This document shows positions 16,419 to 25,372 of a stretch of 64,000 bases of DNA, piece after piece. Location of the stretch: the NCBI RefSeq assembly GCF_040643435.1, contig NZ_JBEYUH010000018.1, positions 1 through 64,000 of the forward strand. The letters run 5' to 3'. A program made the position numbers and the translations under genes. The DNA comes from Rhodococcus sp040643435. GTDB lineage: Bacteria > Actinomycetota > Actinomycetes > Mycobacteriales > Mycobacteriaceae. Position 1 is the stretch's first letter. Every line of letters begins with the position of its first letter. Below the pieces are notes generated by a model. The model had not been told where the DNA came from. It searched no databases and saw only the letters and a list, made by a program, of their open reading frames with translations.

Positions 16419-16454
16419 AAACCTCTGGTCTAAACCTGCCGCGGCCTGTAATGT
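16419..16454 (+). promoter_or_regulatory. Candidate mce-operon promoter with AAACCT direct repeat
   Basis: Two AAACCT boxes (16419-16424 and 16432-16437) lie 13 bp apart just before TAATGT (16449-16454), a possible -10; the -35 (TGGTCT, 16426-16431) is poor. In M. tuberculosis the fadD5 promoter is bound by the GntR repressor Mce1R; no mce1R-like gene is adjacent here. The rest of the gap 16315-16521 shows no gene. Confidence 0.3.
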
Positions 16455-16521
16455 GCCTCACACATCGAAGGCTCGGTATCGGCCGTGCCCGCACTCCCGC
16501 CCTGTCACGAGAGGATCATCG

Positions 16522-18120
16522 ATGGTTCCCCCTTCTGTCGTTTCCGAAGCGGTCTCGACCGACGCATCCCGCTTCCGTAGCAACAACTGGAACAATCAGG
16601 TGGCTCGCCACGCCCTGATGATTCCCGATCGCACGGCCTTCCGATTCCGCGGTGAGAGCATCACGTGGTCGCAGTTGAACACCCGCGTCGAGCAGCTCGC
16701 GGACGCGTTGTCGCGTCGCGGCATCGGTTTCGGCGACCGCGTCATCGTCCTCATGCTCAACCGCCCCGAGTACGTCGAGATCGTCCTCGCGGCCAACGCT
16801 ATCGGTGCCATCGCGGTACCGGTGAACTTCCGCCTCACCGCACCCGAGGTGGCCTTCCTCGTCGGTGACTCCGGTGCGAAAGCGATCGTCGCGGAGGGGC
16901 CGCTCGTGCCGCTCGCCGCCGCCGCTCGTGCACAGGCGGAAGGCATCGAATTGTTCGTCACCGTCGGGGCCGAGCCGGAAGGCGACGCGCTCGCGTACGA
17001 GGCTCTCGTCGCGGAAGACGGCGAACCGCATTCGCCCGTGGCGATCCCGAACGATACTCCCGCGCTCATCATGTACACCTCGGGCACCACGGGCCGGCCT
17101 AAGGGTGCCGTTCTCACCCATTCCAATCTGGAAGCCCAGTCGCTCACCTGTATCCGCGCTTTCCGCCTGTTCGACGAGTCGGGTATCGGCTTCTGCGCAT
17201 CCCCGATGTTTCACATCGCGGCGCTCGGCTCGATCGCACCGAGCCTGATGCTCGGTACACCCACCGTCATTCACCCGGTCGGCGCATTCGACCCGGACGA
17301 ACTGCTCGACGTGCTCGAGGCCGAGAACGTCACCAGCCTGTTCCTCGTGCCGGTGCAGTGGCAGATGATGTGTGCCGCGCAGCAGGCGAGGCCGCGGAAC
17401 TTGAAGCTGCGCAACATCTCCTGGGGCGCTGCGCCGAGTTCCGATACCATCCTGCGCGCAATGGCGGAGACCTTCCCGGACGCCTTCAACGTGGCCGTCT
17501 TCGGTCAGACCGAGATGTCGCCCATCACGTGTGTTCTCGACGGTGAGGACGCCATCCGCAAACTCGGTTCCGTCGGCCGGGTAATCCCCACCATCCAGGC
17601 TCGCGTCGTCGACGACGAGATGAACGATGTCGCTCCGGGGGAGGTCGGCGAGATCGTCTACCGCGGCCCGACGATGATGCGCGAGTACTGGAACAACCCC
17701 ACCGCCACGAGTGAAGCCTTCTACGGTGGATGGTTCCATTCCGGCGATCTCGTGCGTGTGGACGAGGAGGGCTTCGTCTACGTCGTCGACCGCAAGAAGG
17801 ACATGATCATCTCCGGCGGCGAGAACATCTACTGCGCCGAGGTGGAGAACGTGCTCTTCGGCCATCCCAAGGTGCTCGAGGCCGCGGTCGTCGGCCGTCC
17901 GGACGCGAAGTGGGGTGAGGTGCCCGTCGCGGTTCTCGCGCTGAAGCCCGGCAACGACGATCTCACCATCGACGAGTTGCAGCCTTATCTCAACGAACAC
18001 CTCGCCCGGTACAAGCATCCCAAGGAGATCGTGATCGTCGATGCCCTGCCGCGCAACGCGAGCGGCAAGGTCGTCAAGGGCGAACTCCGAGGCGGCCTGC
18101 CCGCCGTAACCCAGGGCTGA
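16522..18120 (+). CDS. fadD5: Acyl-CoA synthetase (AMP-binding), FadD5-like, first gene of the mce operon
   Basis: 532 aa ANL enzyme. ATP-binding motif MYTSGTTGRPKGAV, the FGQTEMSP motif, the hinge/adenylate-binding region YGGWFHSGDLVRVDEEG, and the catalytic lysine region near the end (LPRNASGKVVKGEL) are all intact. It activates a carboxylic acid to its CoA ester, probably a fatty acid released from lipid imported by the Mce complex. ATG at 16522 follows AGAGGA by 8 nt. A fadD5-type gene directly before yrbEA is the mce1 arrangement of mycobacteria; orthology to fadD5 is inferred from this order. Confidence 0.85.
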   Translation: MVPPSVVSEAVSTDASRFRSNNWNNQVARHALMIPDRTAFRFRGESITWSQLNTRVEQLADALSRRGIGFGDRVIVLMLNRPEYVEIVLAANAIGAIAVPVNFRLTAPEVAFLVGDSGAKAIVAEGPLVPLAAAARAQAEGIELFVTVGAEPEGDALAYEALVAEDGEPHSPVAIPNDTPALIMYTSGTTGRPKGAVLTHSNLEAQSLTCIRAFRLFDESGIGFCASPMFHIAALGSIAPSLMLGTPTVIHPVGAFDPDELLDVLEAENVTSLFLVPVQWQMMCAAQQARPRNLKLRNISWGAAPSSDTILRAMAETFPDAFNVAVFGQTEMSPITCVLDGEDAIRKLGSVGRVIPTIQARVVDDEMNDVAPGEVGEIVYRGPTMMREYWNNPTATSEAFYGGWFHSGDLVRVDEEGFVYVVDRKKDMIISGGENIYCAEVENVLFGHPKVLEAAVVGRPDAKWGEVPVAVLALKPGNDDLTIDELQPYLNEHLARYKHPKEIVIVDALPRNASGKVVKGELRGGLPAVTQG

Positions 18121-18181
18121 TCTCCGGCGCCGCACCGTCTCCGACGGGGCCGGAACGTAGCAATGAGGTAGGAGGGTGGCA

Positions 18182-18991
18182 GTGACATTCGAACTGCCCA
18201 AGGCGAAGGGGCCGGTACACGACCTGGCGATCCAGGTCGGCGCCCTCGTCGGATTCTCCCTCGAAACCCTTGTGGCTGCGGTCCGCGTCCTCGTCCGGCG
18301 GCGGCTGTCGCTGGGCGAGACGATCACCCAGGCGCTGTTCATCGCGAAGGTGTGCAGCGGACCGGCGCTGCTGCTGATGCTTCCCGTGGGCGTGCTGATC
18401 GCGGTGTCGGTCGGTTCGCTTGCGGGACAGCTCGGAGCCGGCGCCTATTCGGGCGCGATCGTATCGTTCGTCGTGGTGGGGCAGGCCGCCGCACTGGTGT
18501 GTGCGCTCATGCTCGCGGGGGTGGGTGGATCGGCGATCTGCGCCGACCTCGGTTCGCGGACGATCCGCGAGGAGATCGAAGCGATGGAGGTCATGGGCCT
18601 CAATGTCGTCGAACGACTCGTCGTTCCCCGGTTGCTCGCGGCGGTCCTGGTCTCACTCATGCTCTGCTCGCTGGTGACCCTCGTCGGAGTCACGGCCTGC
18701 TATCTCTACGAGATCTATCTCAACGACGGTTCGGGAGGCGCGTTCCTCCGCACTCTCGGCGAGTACGGGCGCCTGTCCGACTTCGCCACCGCCATGGTCA
18801 AATCCGCGTGCTTCGGTATCACGTCGGCGCTCATCGCGTCCTTCAAGGGTCTACACGCGAAGGGCGGACCGAGTGGCGTCGCCGATGCCGTCAACGAAGG
18901 CGTGGTGCTCGCGTTCGTCATGGTCTTCGTCGTCAACACCGTGCTGTCCCAGCTCTACACGGTCATGGTTCCGGCGGTCGGCACCTACTGA
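18182..18991 (+). CDS. yrbEA: MlaE/YrbE family permease, mce operon A subunit
   Basis: 269 aa with five or six hydrophobic segments and the family signature around EEIEAMEVMGLNVVERLVVPR (the cytoplasmic coupling region, quoted in part: EEIEAMEVMGLN). With YrbEB it forms the inner-membrane permease of the Mce lipid importer, which is powered by an MceG ATPase encoded elsewhere. GTG at 18182 has AGGAGG at 6 nt; the GTG at 18176 abuts the ribosome site. It overlaps yrbEB by one base (TGATG). Confidence 0.93.
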   Translation: MTFELPKAKGPVHDLAIQVGALVGFSLETLVAAVRVLVRRRLSLGETITQALFIAKVCSGPALLLMLPVGVLIAVSVGSLAGQLGAGAYSGAIVSFVVVGQAAALVCALMLAGVGGSAICADLGSRTIREEIEAMEVMGLNVVERLVVPRLLAAVLVSLMLCSLVTLVGVTACYLYEIYLNDGSGGAFLRTLGEYGRLSDFATAMVKSACFGITSALIASFKGLHAKGGPSGVADAVNEGVVLAFVMVFVVNTVLSQLYTVMVPAVGTY

Positions 18992-19854
18992 TGATCTCCT
19001 ACACGGGTTTCGAACGCGCGCGCTCGATCACACGCCGGCCTCTCACCGCCACCGTCGACGGATTCGCCGCGATCGGCCGGCACGTCGTATTCGGGTGCAA
19101 AGCCGTCGCCGGAATTCCCACCGCGCTCCGGCGGTACTACAAGCACGTGATGTTCCACATCGGCGATGTGAGCTTCGGTTACGCGTCTCTGCTCGCCGGC
19201 GGTGGAACGATCGGCATCGTCTTCGCGATGTCCGCTGTCGCGGCGATGATGGTGGGTGTCGAGACGCAACGTGGGCTCGAACTGATCGGCATGACCTCTC
19301 TGTCGGGAATGCTGTCGGCGATCGCCAATACCCGCGAACTCGCTCCTGTCGTTGCCTCGATCGCTCTCGCCGCGAAGGTTGGTACGGGTTTCACCGCTCA
19401 ACTCGGCGCCATGCGAATCTCGGACGAGATCGACGCGCTCGACGCCATGGCAGTGCGCTCCATTCCTTTCCTGGCGAGTACGAGACTCATCGCTTCCGCA
19501 GTGTGCGTGATCCCGATCTACATGGTCGGTCTGCTCGCCTCGTACGTCGCCACGCGCCTGATCGTCGTGAACTTTCAGGGCAACTCGGCAGGAACCTACG
19601 ACTACTACTTCCATCTCGCGCTCTCACCTTCCGATCTGTGGTACTCGCTCACGAAAGCCGTGGTGTTCGCCATGATCGTCGCGGTCGTCCACTGCTCCTA
19701 CGGATTCCACGCATCCGGCGGACCCGAGGGCGTAGGGCGCGCGGCCGGCCGGGCGCTGCGGACGAGCATCCTCGCGATCGGCGTCACCGACGTCGTGCTC
19801 ACCTTCGCGCTGTGGGGTCTGGTTCCCACGATTCCTGGGGTCGGGTTGTCGTGA
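18991..19854 (+). CDS. yrbEB: MlaE/YrbE family permease, mce operon B subunit
   Basis: 287 aa. An N-terminal amphipathic stretch (ARSITRRPLTATVDGFAAIG) precedes the membrane segments. The coupling-helix signature DEIDALDAMAVRSIPFLASTR is present (quoted in part: DEIDALDAMAVRSI). It pairs with YrbEA as the second permease subunit. ATG at 18991 shares its A with the preceding stop; its own stop overlaps the GTG of mceA (GTGA). This tight packing indicates one polycistronic transcript. Confidence 0.93.
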   Translation: MISYTGFERARSITRRPLTATVDGFAAIGRHVVFGCKAVAGIPTALRRYYKHVMFHIGDVSFGYASLLAGGGTIGIVFAMSAVAAMMVGVETQRGLELIGMTSLSGMLSAIANTRELAPVVASIALAAKVGTGFTAQLGAMRISDEIDALDAMAVRSIPFLASTRLIASAVCVIPIYMVGLLASYVATRLIVVNFQGNSAGTYDYYFHLALSPSDLWYSLTKAVVFAMIVAVVHCSYGFHASGGPEGVGRAAGRALRTSILAIGVTDVVLTFALWGLVPTIPGVGLS

Positions 19855-21140
19855 ACACCACCTACCAGCAGCCCCCGCCCGTCGCCTCGCAGACCCGGCC
19901 CGGACGGACGAACCGTGGTTTCGGTCCGAGTCGTGCCGTACTAGCTCTGATCGGCGTGATGGCGACGGTCGTCATCGTCGTATCCGGGGGGCTGCTCGTG
20001 GCCTCCGGATCCGGCATGCTCTCCCGCGACCCGGAGATCACCGCGAATCTGCCCGCTTCCGCAGGTCTGATCTACGGAGCAGCCGGTGTGCAGTACCAGG
20101 GTGTCCACGTCGGCAGCCTGTCGAATCTCGAGGCCGGTGTCACCACCTCACGTCTGACCATGAAGCTCGATCCCGACGCGCTCGCCGAGATTCCCGCGTC
20201 GGTGAGTGTGCGCGTCGTGCCTCGCACTCTCTTCGGGGACGTCTTCCTCGAACTCGTGCCACCCGAGAACCCCGAATTCGGTCCCCGGCTCGCGCCGGGC
20301 GCCGAGGTTCCGGTCGACACCTCTGCCGCAGCTGCTCAGCTCGCCAATCTCTACTATCGTGCCGCCGAGCTGATGGAACAGCTGCGGCCCCAGCAACTGG
20401 CGGTCGCACTCGACGCGATGAGCCAAGCGCTGCAGGGGCGTGGTGCCGCACTTGGTGAGACCATCGATCGCGCCGCGATGCTGGCGCAAGACCTCGGTCC
20501 ACTGGTCGATGCCGGAATCGTATCCGCGCCCGCGCTCGCCGCCGTCACCGAATCCTTGTCGGCGGCCACGGACGACGTCATCGCGGTTGTCGGGAACGCA
20601 TCCGACCTGTCGCAGATCGCGCTCGGAAACGAGGACGGTATTCGCCGCCTGCTGACGGGTGGTGCGTCGCTCGGGCAGGAGGGCGCCGAGGTGCTCGCGG
20701 CGAACACCGGCAACATCATCTCCGTCGTACGCAACGGGGCGCCGGTGCTCGGCGCATTCGCGGCCGACACGACCGGGCTCGACGACACCCTGCGCTATCT
20801 GTCGATCTTCGGCGACGCGGGTGGACGCGTGTTCCAGACCGGACACTTCAACATCACTGCAGCAGTGGATTTCGCGGACCCGATGCCGTACACGTCCGCC
20901 GACTGCCCCCACTACGGCCCACTGGCGGGCTCCAACTGCGATGATCCGGTGCAGACCTCGGCCATCACTCGGCAGCCGGTCCTCGCCGCGGCTGCCGAAC
21001 GCGGCCCGCTCGGATATCTCGAGCAGATCGCGACAGGAGCCGACCCCGACGATCCGGCGCGTCGCGGAGCCGACCCGTCGACCGCGGCGTCGATCCTGCT
21101 GGCACCGTTCGTCCGTGGGACGGAGGTCGGCATTCCGTGA
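19851..21140 (+). CDS. mceA: MCE family protein MceA
   Basis: 429 aa. A cytoplasmic Pro-rich N-terminus, one membrane helix (about residues 25-48), an MCE/MlaD domain beginning ANLPASAGLIYGAAGVQYQGVHVG (quoted in part), then a long helical region. Six such subunits form a hexameric tunnel that carries lipid across the periplasm-like space. The C-terminal Cys pair (SADCPHYGPLAGSNCDD) is typical of MceA tails. GTG at 19851 overlaps the yrbEB stop by 4 nt. Confidence 0.92.
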   Translation: MNTTYQQPPPVASQTRPGRTNRGFGPSRAVLALIGVMATVVIVVSGGLLVASGSGMLSRDPEITANLPASAGLIYGAAGVQYQGVHVGSLSNLEAGVTTSRLTMKLDPDALAEIPASVSVRVVPRTLFGDVFLELVPPENPEFGPRLAPGAEVPVDTSAAAAQLANLYYRAAELMEQLRPQQLAVALDAMSQALQGRGAALGETIDRAAMLAQDLGPLVDAGIVSAPALAAVTESLSAATDDVIAVVGNASDLSQIALGNEDGIRRLLTGGASLGQEGAEVLAANTGNIISVVRNGAPVLGAFAADTTGLDDTLRYLSIFGDAGGRVFQTGHFNITAAVDFADPMPYTSADCPHYGPLAGSNCDDPVQTSAITRQPVLAAAAERGPLGYLEQIATGADPDDPARRGADPSTAASILLAPFVRGTEVGIP

Positions 21141-22159
21141 ATGCACTCACCCTGCAGGCCCTGCGACTCACGGCGTTCTGCGCCGTCGGCGTACTCGCTG
21201 CGTTCGTCGTGGGCAACACGCTCGACCAGCCGGTACGCGGGTCGACCCGCGACTACGCCGCGGAGTTTACAGACGTCGAAGGCCTGACGCCGGGCAGCGA
21301 CGTGACTCTCGCGGGGGTCCGCGTCGGCCGGGTCTCCGGCGTGACCTTCCGGCCTCAGGACGACGGAACCTCCCGTGCCCGCGTCGAGTTCGAGGTGGAA
21401 TCCGATCACGAACTGACCACCGATGTGACCGCGAAGATCAACTACGGTGACATGATCGGCGTGCGCTACGTTGCCCTGCGCCTGCCGGAGGACGCGACCG
21501 GGCAGGTGCTCGAGGAGGGGACGACGATCCCCGTCGAGCGGACGCAACCCCCGGTCGACCTCACTGCCCTCGTCAACGGATTCAAGCCGCTGTTCGAGTC
21601 GATCGATCCGGCTCGGGTCAACGCTCTCGCTGCATCCGTGGTCGCAGCATTCCAGGGGCAGGGTGGCACTCTCGAATCGCTTCTGCTGCACGTCGCTTCC
21701 GTCAGTACCGACCTCGTCGACCAGGAACAGGTGTTCAACGAGGTCATCGCGAACCTCGAACAACTCGTGACGGTCGTCGACCGCCGCAACGAGGATGTCG
21801 CATCGCTCATCTCGGGCCTGGGGGTGGTGAGCGAAGCGCTCGCCGGCGACTCCGCCAGGCTCGCCACGCTGGTCGAGCGCGGCAGCTCCGCGGTTCGTGC
21901 GACCGCCGCGCTCATGTCCGGAGCCACGGCGCCCCTCGAGACGGCTGTGTCGGACCTGCGCACGATGACGGATGCATGGATTCCGCAGACCGACCATTTC
22001 GACGAAGCGATGGCGAATCTGCCGCAGCTCGCGGACAGTATCAACCGCGTCGGTGACTACGGCGGGTGGCTCAACCTCTATATGTGCAACTTCACGGTCC
22101 TGGCCGGCGACTTCGAGGCGAATCTCTTCGGCTCGGCGTACTCGGAGGTGTGCAAGTGA
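21137..22159 (+). CDS. mceB: MCE family protein MceB
   Basis: 340 aa. The N-terminal membrane anchor is LTAFCAVGVLAAFVVGNTL, the MCE domain starts YAAEFTDVEGLTPGSDVTLAGVRVGRV (quoted in part) and the tail holds helical repeats and a terminal Cys pair. GTG at 21137 overlaps the mceA stop (GTGA). It is the second subunit of the lipid-transfer hexamer. Confidence 0.92.
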   Translation: MNALTLQALRLTAFCAVGVLAAFVVGNTLDQPVRGSTRDYAAEFTDVEGLTPGSDVTLAGVRVGRVSGVTFRPQDDGTSRARVEFEVESDHELTTDVTAKINYGDMIGVRYVALRLPEDATGQVLEEGTTIPVERTQPPVDLTALVNGFKPLFESIDPARVNALAASVVAAFQGQGGTLESLLLHVASVSTDLVDQEQVFNEVIANLEQLVTVVDRRNEDVASLISGLGVVSEALAGDSARLATLVERGSSAVRATAALMSGATAPLETAVSDLRTMTDAWIPQTDHFDEAMANLPQLADSINRVGDYGGWLNLYMCNFTVLAGDFEANLFGSAYSEVCK

Positions 22160-23193
22160 ACGTCGTGCGCAAGTCGAAGGAGGCCGTCGCAGCGATCTTC
22201 TCGGGTCGGCACGACCGCAATGCCGACCCGATCGTGCTCGGCCTCGTGGGCATGGTGCTCGTCGCCGTGATCATGCTGGTTGCGGTGTCTCTCCCGCGCG
22301 TGAGTTATCTGGTCCGAACCGACTCGTACACAGCCGAATTCACCAACGCAGCCGGATTGGCGCCGAACGATCCGGTATTTGTCGCCGGGGTTCCGGCCGG
22401 ACGTGTCGAGGCCATGGAACTCGCGGGCGACCGCGTGCTCGTGAGCTTCCGGCTCGACCGAGGACAGGACCTCGGCGACCGCACCGGTGCCGAGGTCAAG
22501 CTCCGGACGATTCTCGGCAAGCGGTATCTGTCAGTGACTCCCGCAGGCGCAGGGGATCTCACCGACAACCGGATACCCCTGTCCCGCACCGCTGTTCCAT
22601 ACAGTCTGGACGAGCTGACGACCGACGCCCAGAAGATCGCAGACGGACTCGACGTCGAGTCGCTCGAGGCCATGATGAAGACGCTGACCGAGACGATGCC
22701 GTCCGATCCCGCACGGCTCTCCGACGCATTGGCGGGCGTCGAGGCCACCTCGCAGATGCTCGTCCGCAACGACGAACGGATCACGTCGCTGCTCCGGTCG
22801 GCGAAATCGCTCGGTTCGATCGTCGGCGAGCAGAGCGAGGATGTGGCCCGGCTCGTCGGCAACAGCACCACGGTCGTGTCCATACTCGCGGCCCGGAAGG
22901 AAACGCTGGTGCAGCTCGTCGACGACCTGCGGGAACTGCTCGCGACCGCGGAAGGCTTCCTCGCCGACAACTCGGCCGATATCGATGCGCTCCTCGTCAA
23001 CCTCGAATCGGTGACGGCGACGCTCGAGGGTAACGCGGCCGACATCGACCAGGTTCTCGCGAAGTTCCCCGCAGCTCTTCGTGCCGCGGCCGATGCGTCC
23101 GGAAACGGCAACTGGGTCGATGTGCACGCGCCGGCCGGCCCGCTCCCCGACAATTTCCTGTGCTCCATCGGCGTGATGGAGGGATGCAATTGA
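22156..23193 (+). CDS. mceC: MCE family protein MceC
   Basis: 345 aa. Anchor helix at about residues 24-46 (IVLGLVGMVLVAVIMLVAVS), then MCE domain with YTAEFTNAAGLAPNDPVFVAG (quoted in part) and a helical tail ending in CSIGVMEGCN. GTG at 22156 overlaps the mceB stop by 4 nt. An upstream in-frame ATG would create a larger overlap and has no ribosome site. Confidence 0.92.
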   Translation: MNVVRKSKEAVAAIFSGRHDRNADPIVLGLVGMVLVAVIMLVAVSLPRVSYLVRTDSYTAEFTNAAGLAPNDPVFVAGVPAGRVEAMELAGDRVLVSFRLDRGQDLGDRTGAEVKLRTILGKRYLSVTPAGAGDLTDNRIPLSRTAVPYSLDELTTDAQKIADGLDVESLEAMMKTLTETMPSDPARLSDALAGVEATSQMLVRNDERITSLLRSAKSLGSIVGEQSEDVARLVGNSTTVVSILAARKETLVQLVDDLRELLATAEGFLADNSADIDALLVNLESVTATLEGNAADIDQVLAKFPAALRAAADASGNGNWVDVHAPAGPLPDNFLCSIGVMEGCN

Positions 23194-24305
23194 GTGCCAC
23201 CACGAAGACCTGGACGATCCGCGGACTCGCGATCCTCGTCGTGCTCGCACTCTGCGCGGCCGGGCTCTGGTACGTCGTGGGACCGGACCGCACGAGGACG
23301 GTCGTGGCGCAGTTCGTGTCGGTCAGCGGTATCTACCCCGGCAGCAACGTCGCGGTGCTGGGCATGCCGGTGGGCACCGTCGAGGAGGTGAAGCCCGCTG
23401 GTCGTTTCGTCGAGGTGCGCATGAGCATTCCGTCCGAGATCACCCTTCCTGCGGAGGTGTCGGCGTTCGTGATGAATCCCTCCGTCATCAGCGACCGGTT
23501 CATCGAGCTCGGCCCCGCCTACCGGGAGGGACCGACCTTCGGCGACGGCGACGTCATCCCCGTCGAACGCAGTCATGCACCGATCAACTGGGACGAACTC
23601 CTCGAGAACGTCGACGTGCTCGCCACCGCGCTCGGCCCGGAGGGCGGGGAGATCGGGCGCACGCTCGAGGTCGCCGCGGATGCGACCGCCGGGATGGGCG
23701 AGCAGATGAACCGTGCCATCACAGCTCTGAGCCAGGCCACCTCCGTGGTGGGGGTGAAGTCGGAGGACATCGGACAGGTCGTCGACGACCTCGCTGTCGC
23801 TCTGGCGGCGATCGAGTCGCGTGAAGGCGACCTGTCCGAACTCGTCCGCGGGATGGGCGAACTGGGAGAAGAGCTGCAGCGACAGAATCTCGATGTCGCC
23901 GGACCGGTCGACCAGCTCGCTGCGATCCTCGATCGGCTCGACGTCCTGCTCTCCGACCGCGGAGGCGACATCGACCGGATCATGGCGAACGCGCGGACTC
24001 TGACCGACACCTTCGCCGTGCACGTGACGGGACTCGCGGAGATCTTCGACGTCCTGCCGCTCGTCGGGCAGAACATCGACAACGCGATCGGCGAGAACGG
24101 GCGTGCGCGAATCCGTCTGAGCGTCTCGACACAGATCGGGCAGTTTCCCCGGGCGCGGGAACTGTGCGAGCGCGAACCACTTCCGCTGTGCACCGGTGCG
24201 GGCTTCACCAATCCGATCACGGTGCCGTTCGATCTGTCCGACCCCTACCAGGATCTCGTGCCGGAGTCGCTCGACCGAGCATTGAACGAGGGAGGCACGC
24301 GATGA
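23190..24305 (+). CDS. mceD: MCE family protein MceD
   Basis: 371 aa from TTG at 23190. Anchor helix GLAILVVLALCAAGLWYVV, MCE domain VVAQFVSVSGIYPGSNVAVLGM (quoted in part), long helical tail, and Cys in ARELCEREPLPLCTGAGF. The TTG is chosen because it keeps the 4-nt overlap seen throughout the operon (TTGA) and has GGAGG at 7 nt; ATG at 23184 would have almost no spacing to that site. Confidence 0.88.
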   Translation: MSATTKTWTIRGLAILVVLALCAAGLWYVVGPDRTRTVVAQFVSVSGIYPGSNVAVLGMPVGTVEEVKPAGRFVEVRMSIPSEITLPAEVSAFVMNPSVISDRFIELGPAYREGPTFGDGDVIPVERSHAPINWDELLENVDVLATALGPEGGEIGRTLEVAADATAGMGEQMNRAITALSQATSVVGVKSEDIGQVVDDLAVALAAIESREGDLSELVRGMGELGEELQRQNLDVAGPVDQLAAILDRLDVLLSDRGGDIDRIMANARTLTDTFAVHVTGLAEIFDVLPLVGQNIDNAIGENGRARIRLSVSTQIGQFPRARELCEREPLPLCTGAGFTNPITVPFDLSDPYQDLVPESLDRALNEGGTR

Positions 24306-25372
24306 CCACCCGTGCCGGTGGTCTGCGCACGGTCGCCGTCCTGGCCGGTGTCGCGGCCTTTACCGCGGGTTGCGGGCTCAGCCTCCAGGAACTTCCCCTC
24401 GGACGCAGCGGCTCCGGCGAAACATACGAGGTGACAGCGGTCTTCGACAGTGCCGACCGCATCGATCCCGGTGCCGAGGTGCGCGCGGGCCAGGCGGTCG
24501 TCGGTCGCGTACGTTCCCTGCATACCGACGGAAGTCGCGCTTACCTGGAGTTGAGCATGTCGGGTGACGTGGAGTTTCCCGACAACGTCGGCGCGTCGGT
24601 CCGGTTGCCGTCCGCGCTCGGCAGTCCGTTCGTCCGGATCGACCTGCCGGAGGATCCGTCAGAAGAGTTGTTGTCGGACGGCGACACCATCGAGCGAACA
24701 GAGGTCGGCCCCGATATCGAGACGACCTTCGCGATGCTCGGGCAGGTCGTCAACGGCAGTGGCCTCGACCAATTGCGCACCATCACCACCGAACTCGACG
24801 CGGCTTTCAGCGGACGTGGCGAGAAGATCCGCGACATGCTCGTGCGCTTGAACACCACGATGGCGCTGGCCGACGAGAACAGCGAGAGCTTCGAACGTAC
24901 CCTTGTCGCAGCCGACTCGGTCACCGAGCGGTTGGCGCAGCAGCAGGACCTGCTCGACCGCAGCATCGTCGACAGCGCCCGGATGGTGGACCTGCTTGCC
25001 GCACAGCAGCAGGACCTCGCCACGCTGGTCGCGAGCACTGCCACCGTCGTCGAGTCGGTCGACATCGTGATGGCCGAGCAGCAATCCACCATCGGCGGGA
25101 GCATCGACGATCTCGCGCAGATCACCGCCGGCATCCGGGATTTCAACAACACGGTGGAAGCGGCACTGGTCAACGTGAACAGGTTCGTGGACGGCTTCAA
25201 CAGATCGGTCAGGGGCGACTATCTGTTGTTCGACGGGGCGCTCGACATTCCGGGTGCCATCGACCTGCTCGTCACCGGCGGTGTGCCCCTCGATGGAGGC
25301 TCACCGGTGAAGTTGCCGCAGGCCGACGTCGCGGCAGGGCTCGCCGACCTCCTCCTCGGAGGTACACGATGA
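24302..25372 (+). CDS. mceE: MCE family lipoprotein MceE
   Basis: 356 aa. A signal sequence ends in the lipobox FTAGC (Cys at about residue 24), followed by an MCE domain (YEVTAVFDSADRIDPGAEVRAG, quoted in part) and a helical tail rich in Gln (LAQQQDLLDRS, LLAAQQQDL). MceE is the lipid-anchored subunit in all complete mce operons (LprK-like). ATG at 24302 overlaps the mceD stop (ATGA). Confidence 0.92.
   Translation: MTTRAGGLRTVAVLAGVAAFTAGCGLSLQELPLGRSGSGETYEVTAVFDSADRIDPGAEVRAGQAVVGRVRSLHTDGSRAYLELSMSGDVEFPDNVGASVRLPSALGSPFVRIDLPEDPSEELLSDGDTIERTEVGPDIETTFAMLGQVVNGSGLDQLRTITTELDAAFSGRGEKIRDMLVRLNTTMALADENSESFERTLVAADSVTERLAQQQDLLDRSIVDSARMVDLLAAQQQDLATLVASTATVVESVDIVMAEQQSTIGGSIDDLAQITAGIRDFNNTVEAALVNVNRFVDGFNRSVRGDYLLFDGALDIPGAIDLLVTGGVPLDGGSPVKLPQADVAAGLADLLLGGTR

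Noticed and set aside
23184..24305. ATG start for mceD at 23184
   Set aside because: The ribosome site GGAGG nearly abuts this ATG, whereas TTG at 23190 has 7-nt spacing and preserves the 4-nt overlap pattern.
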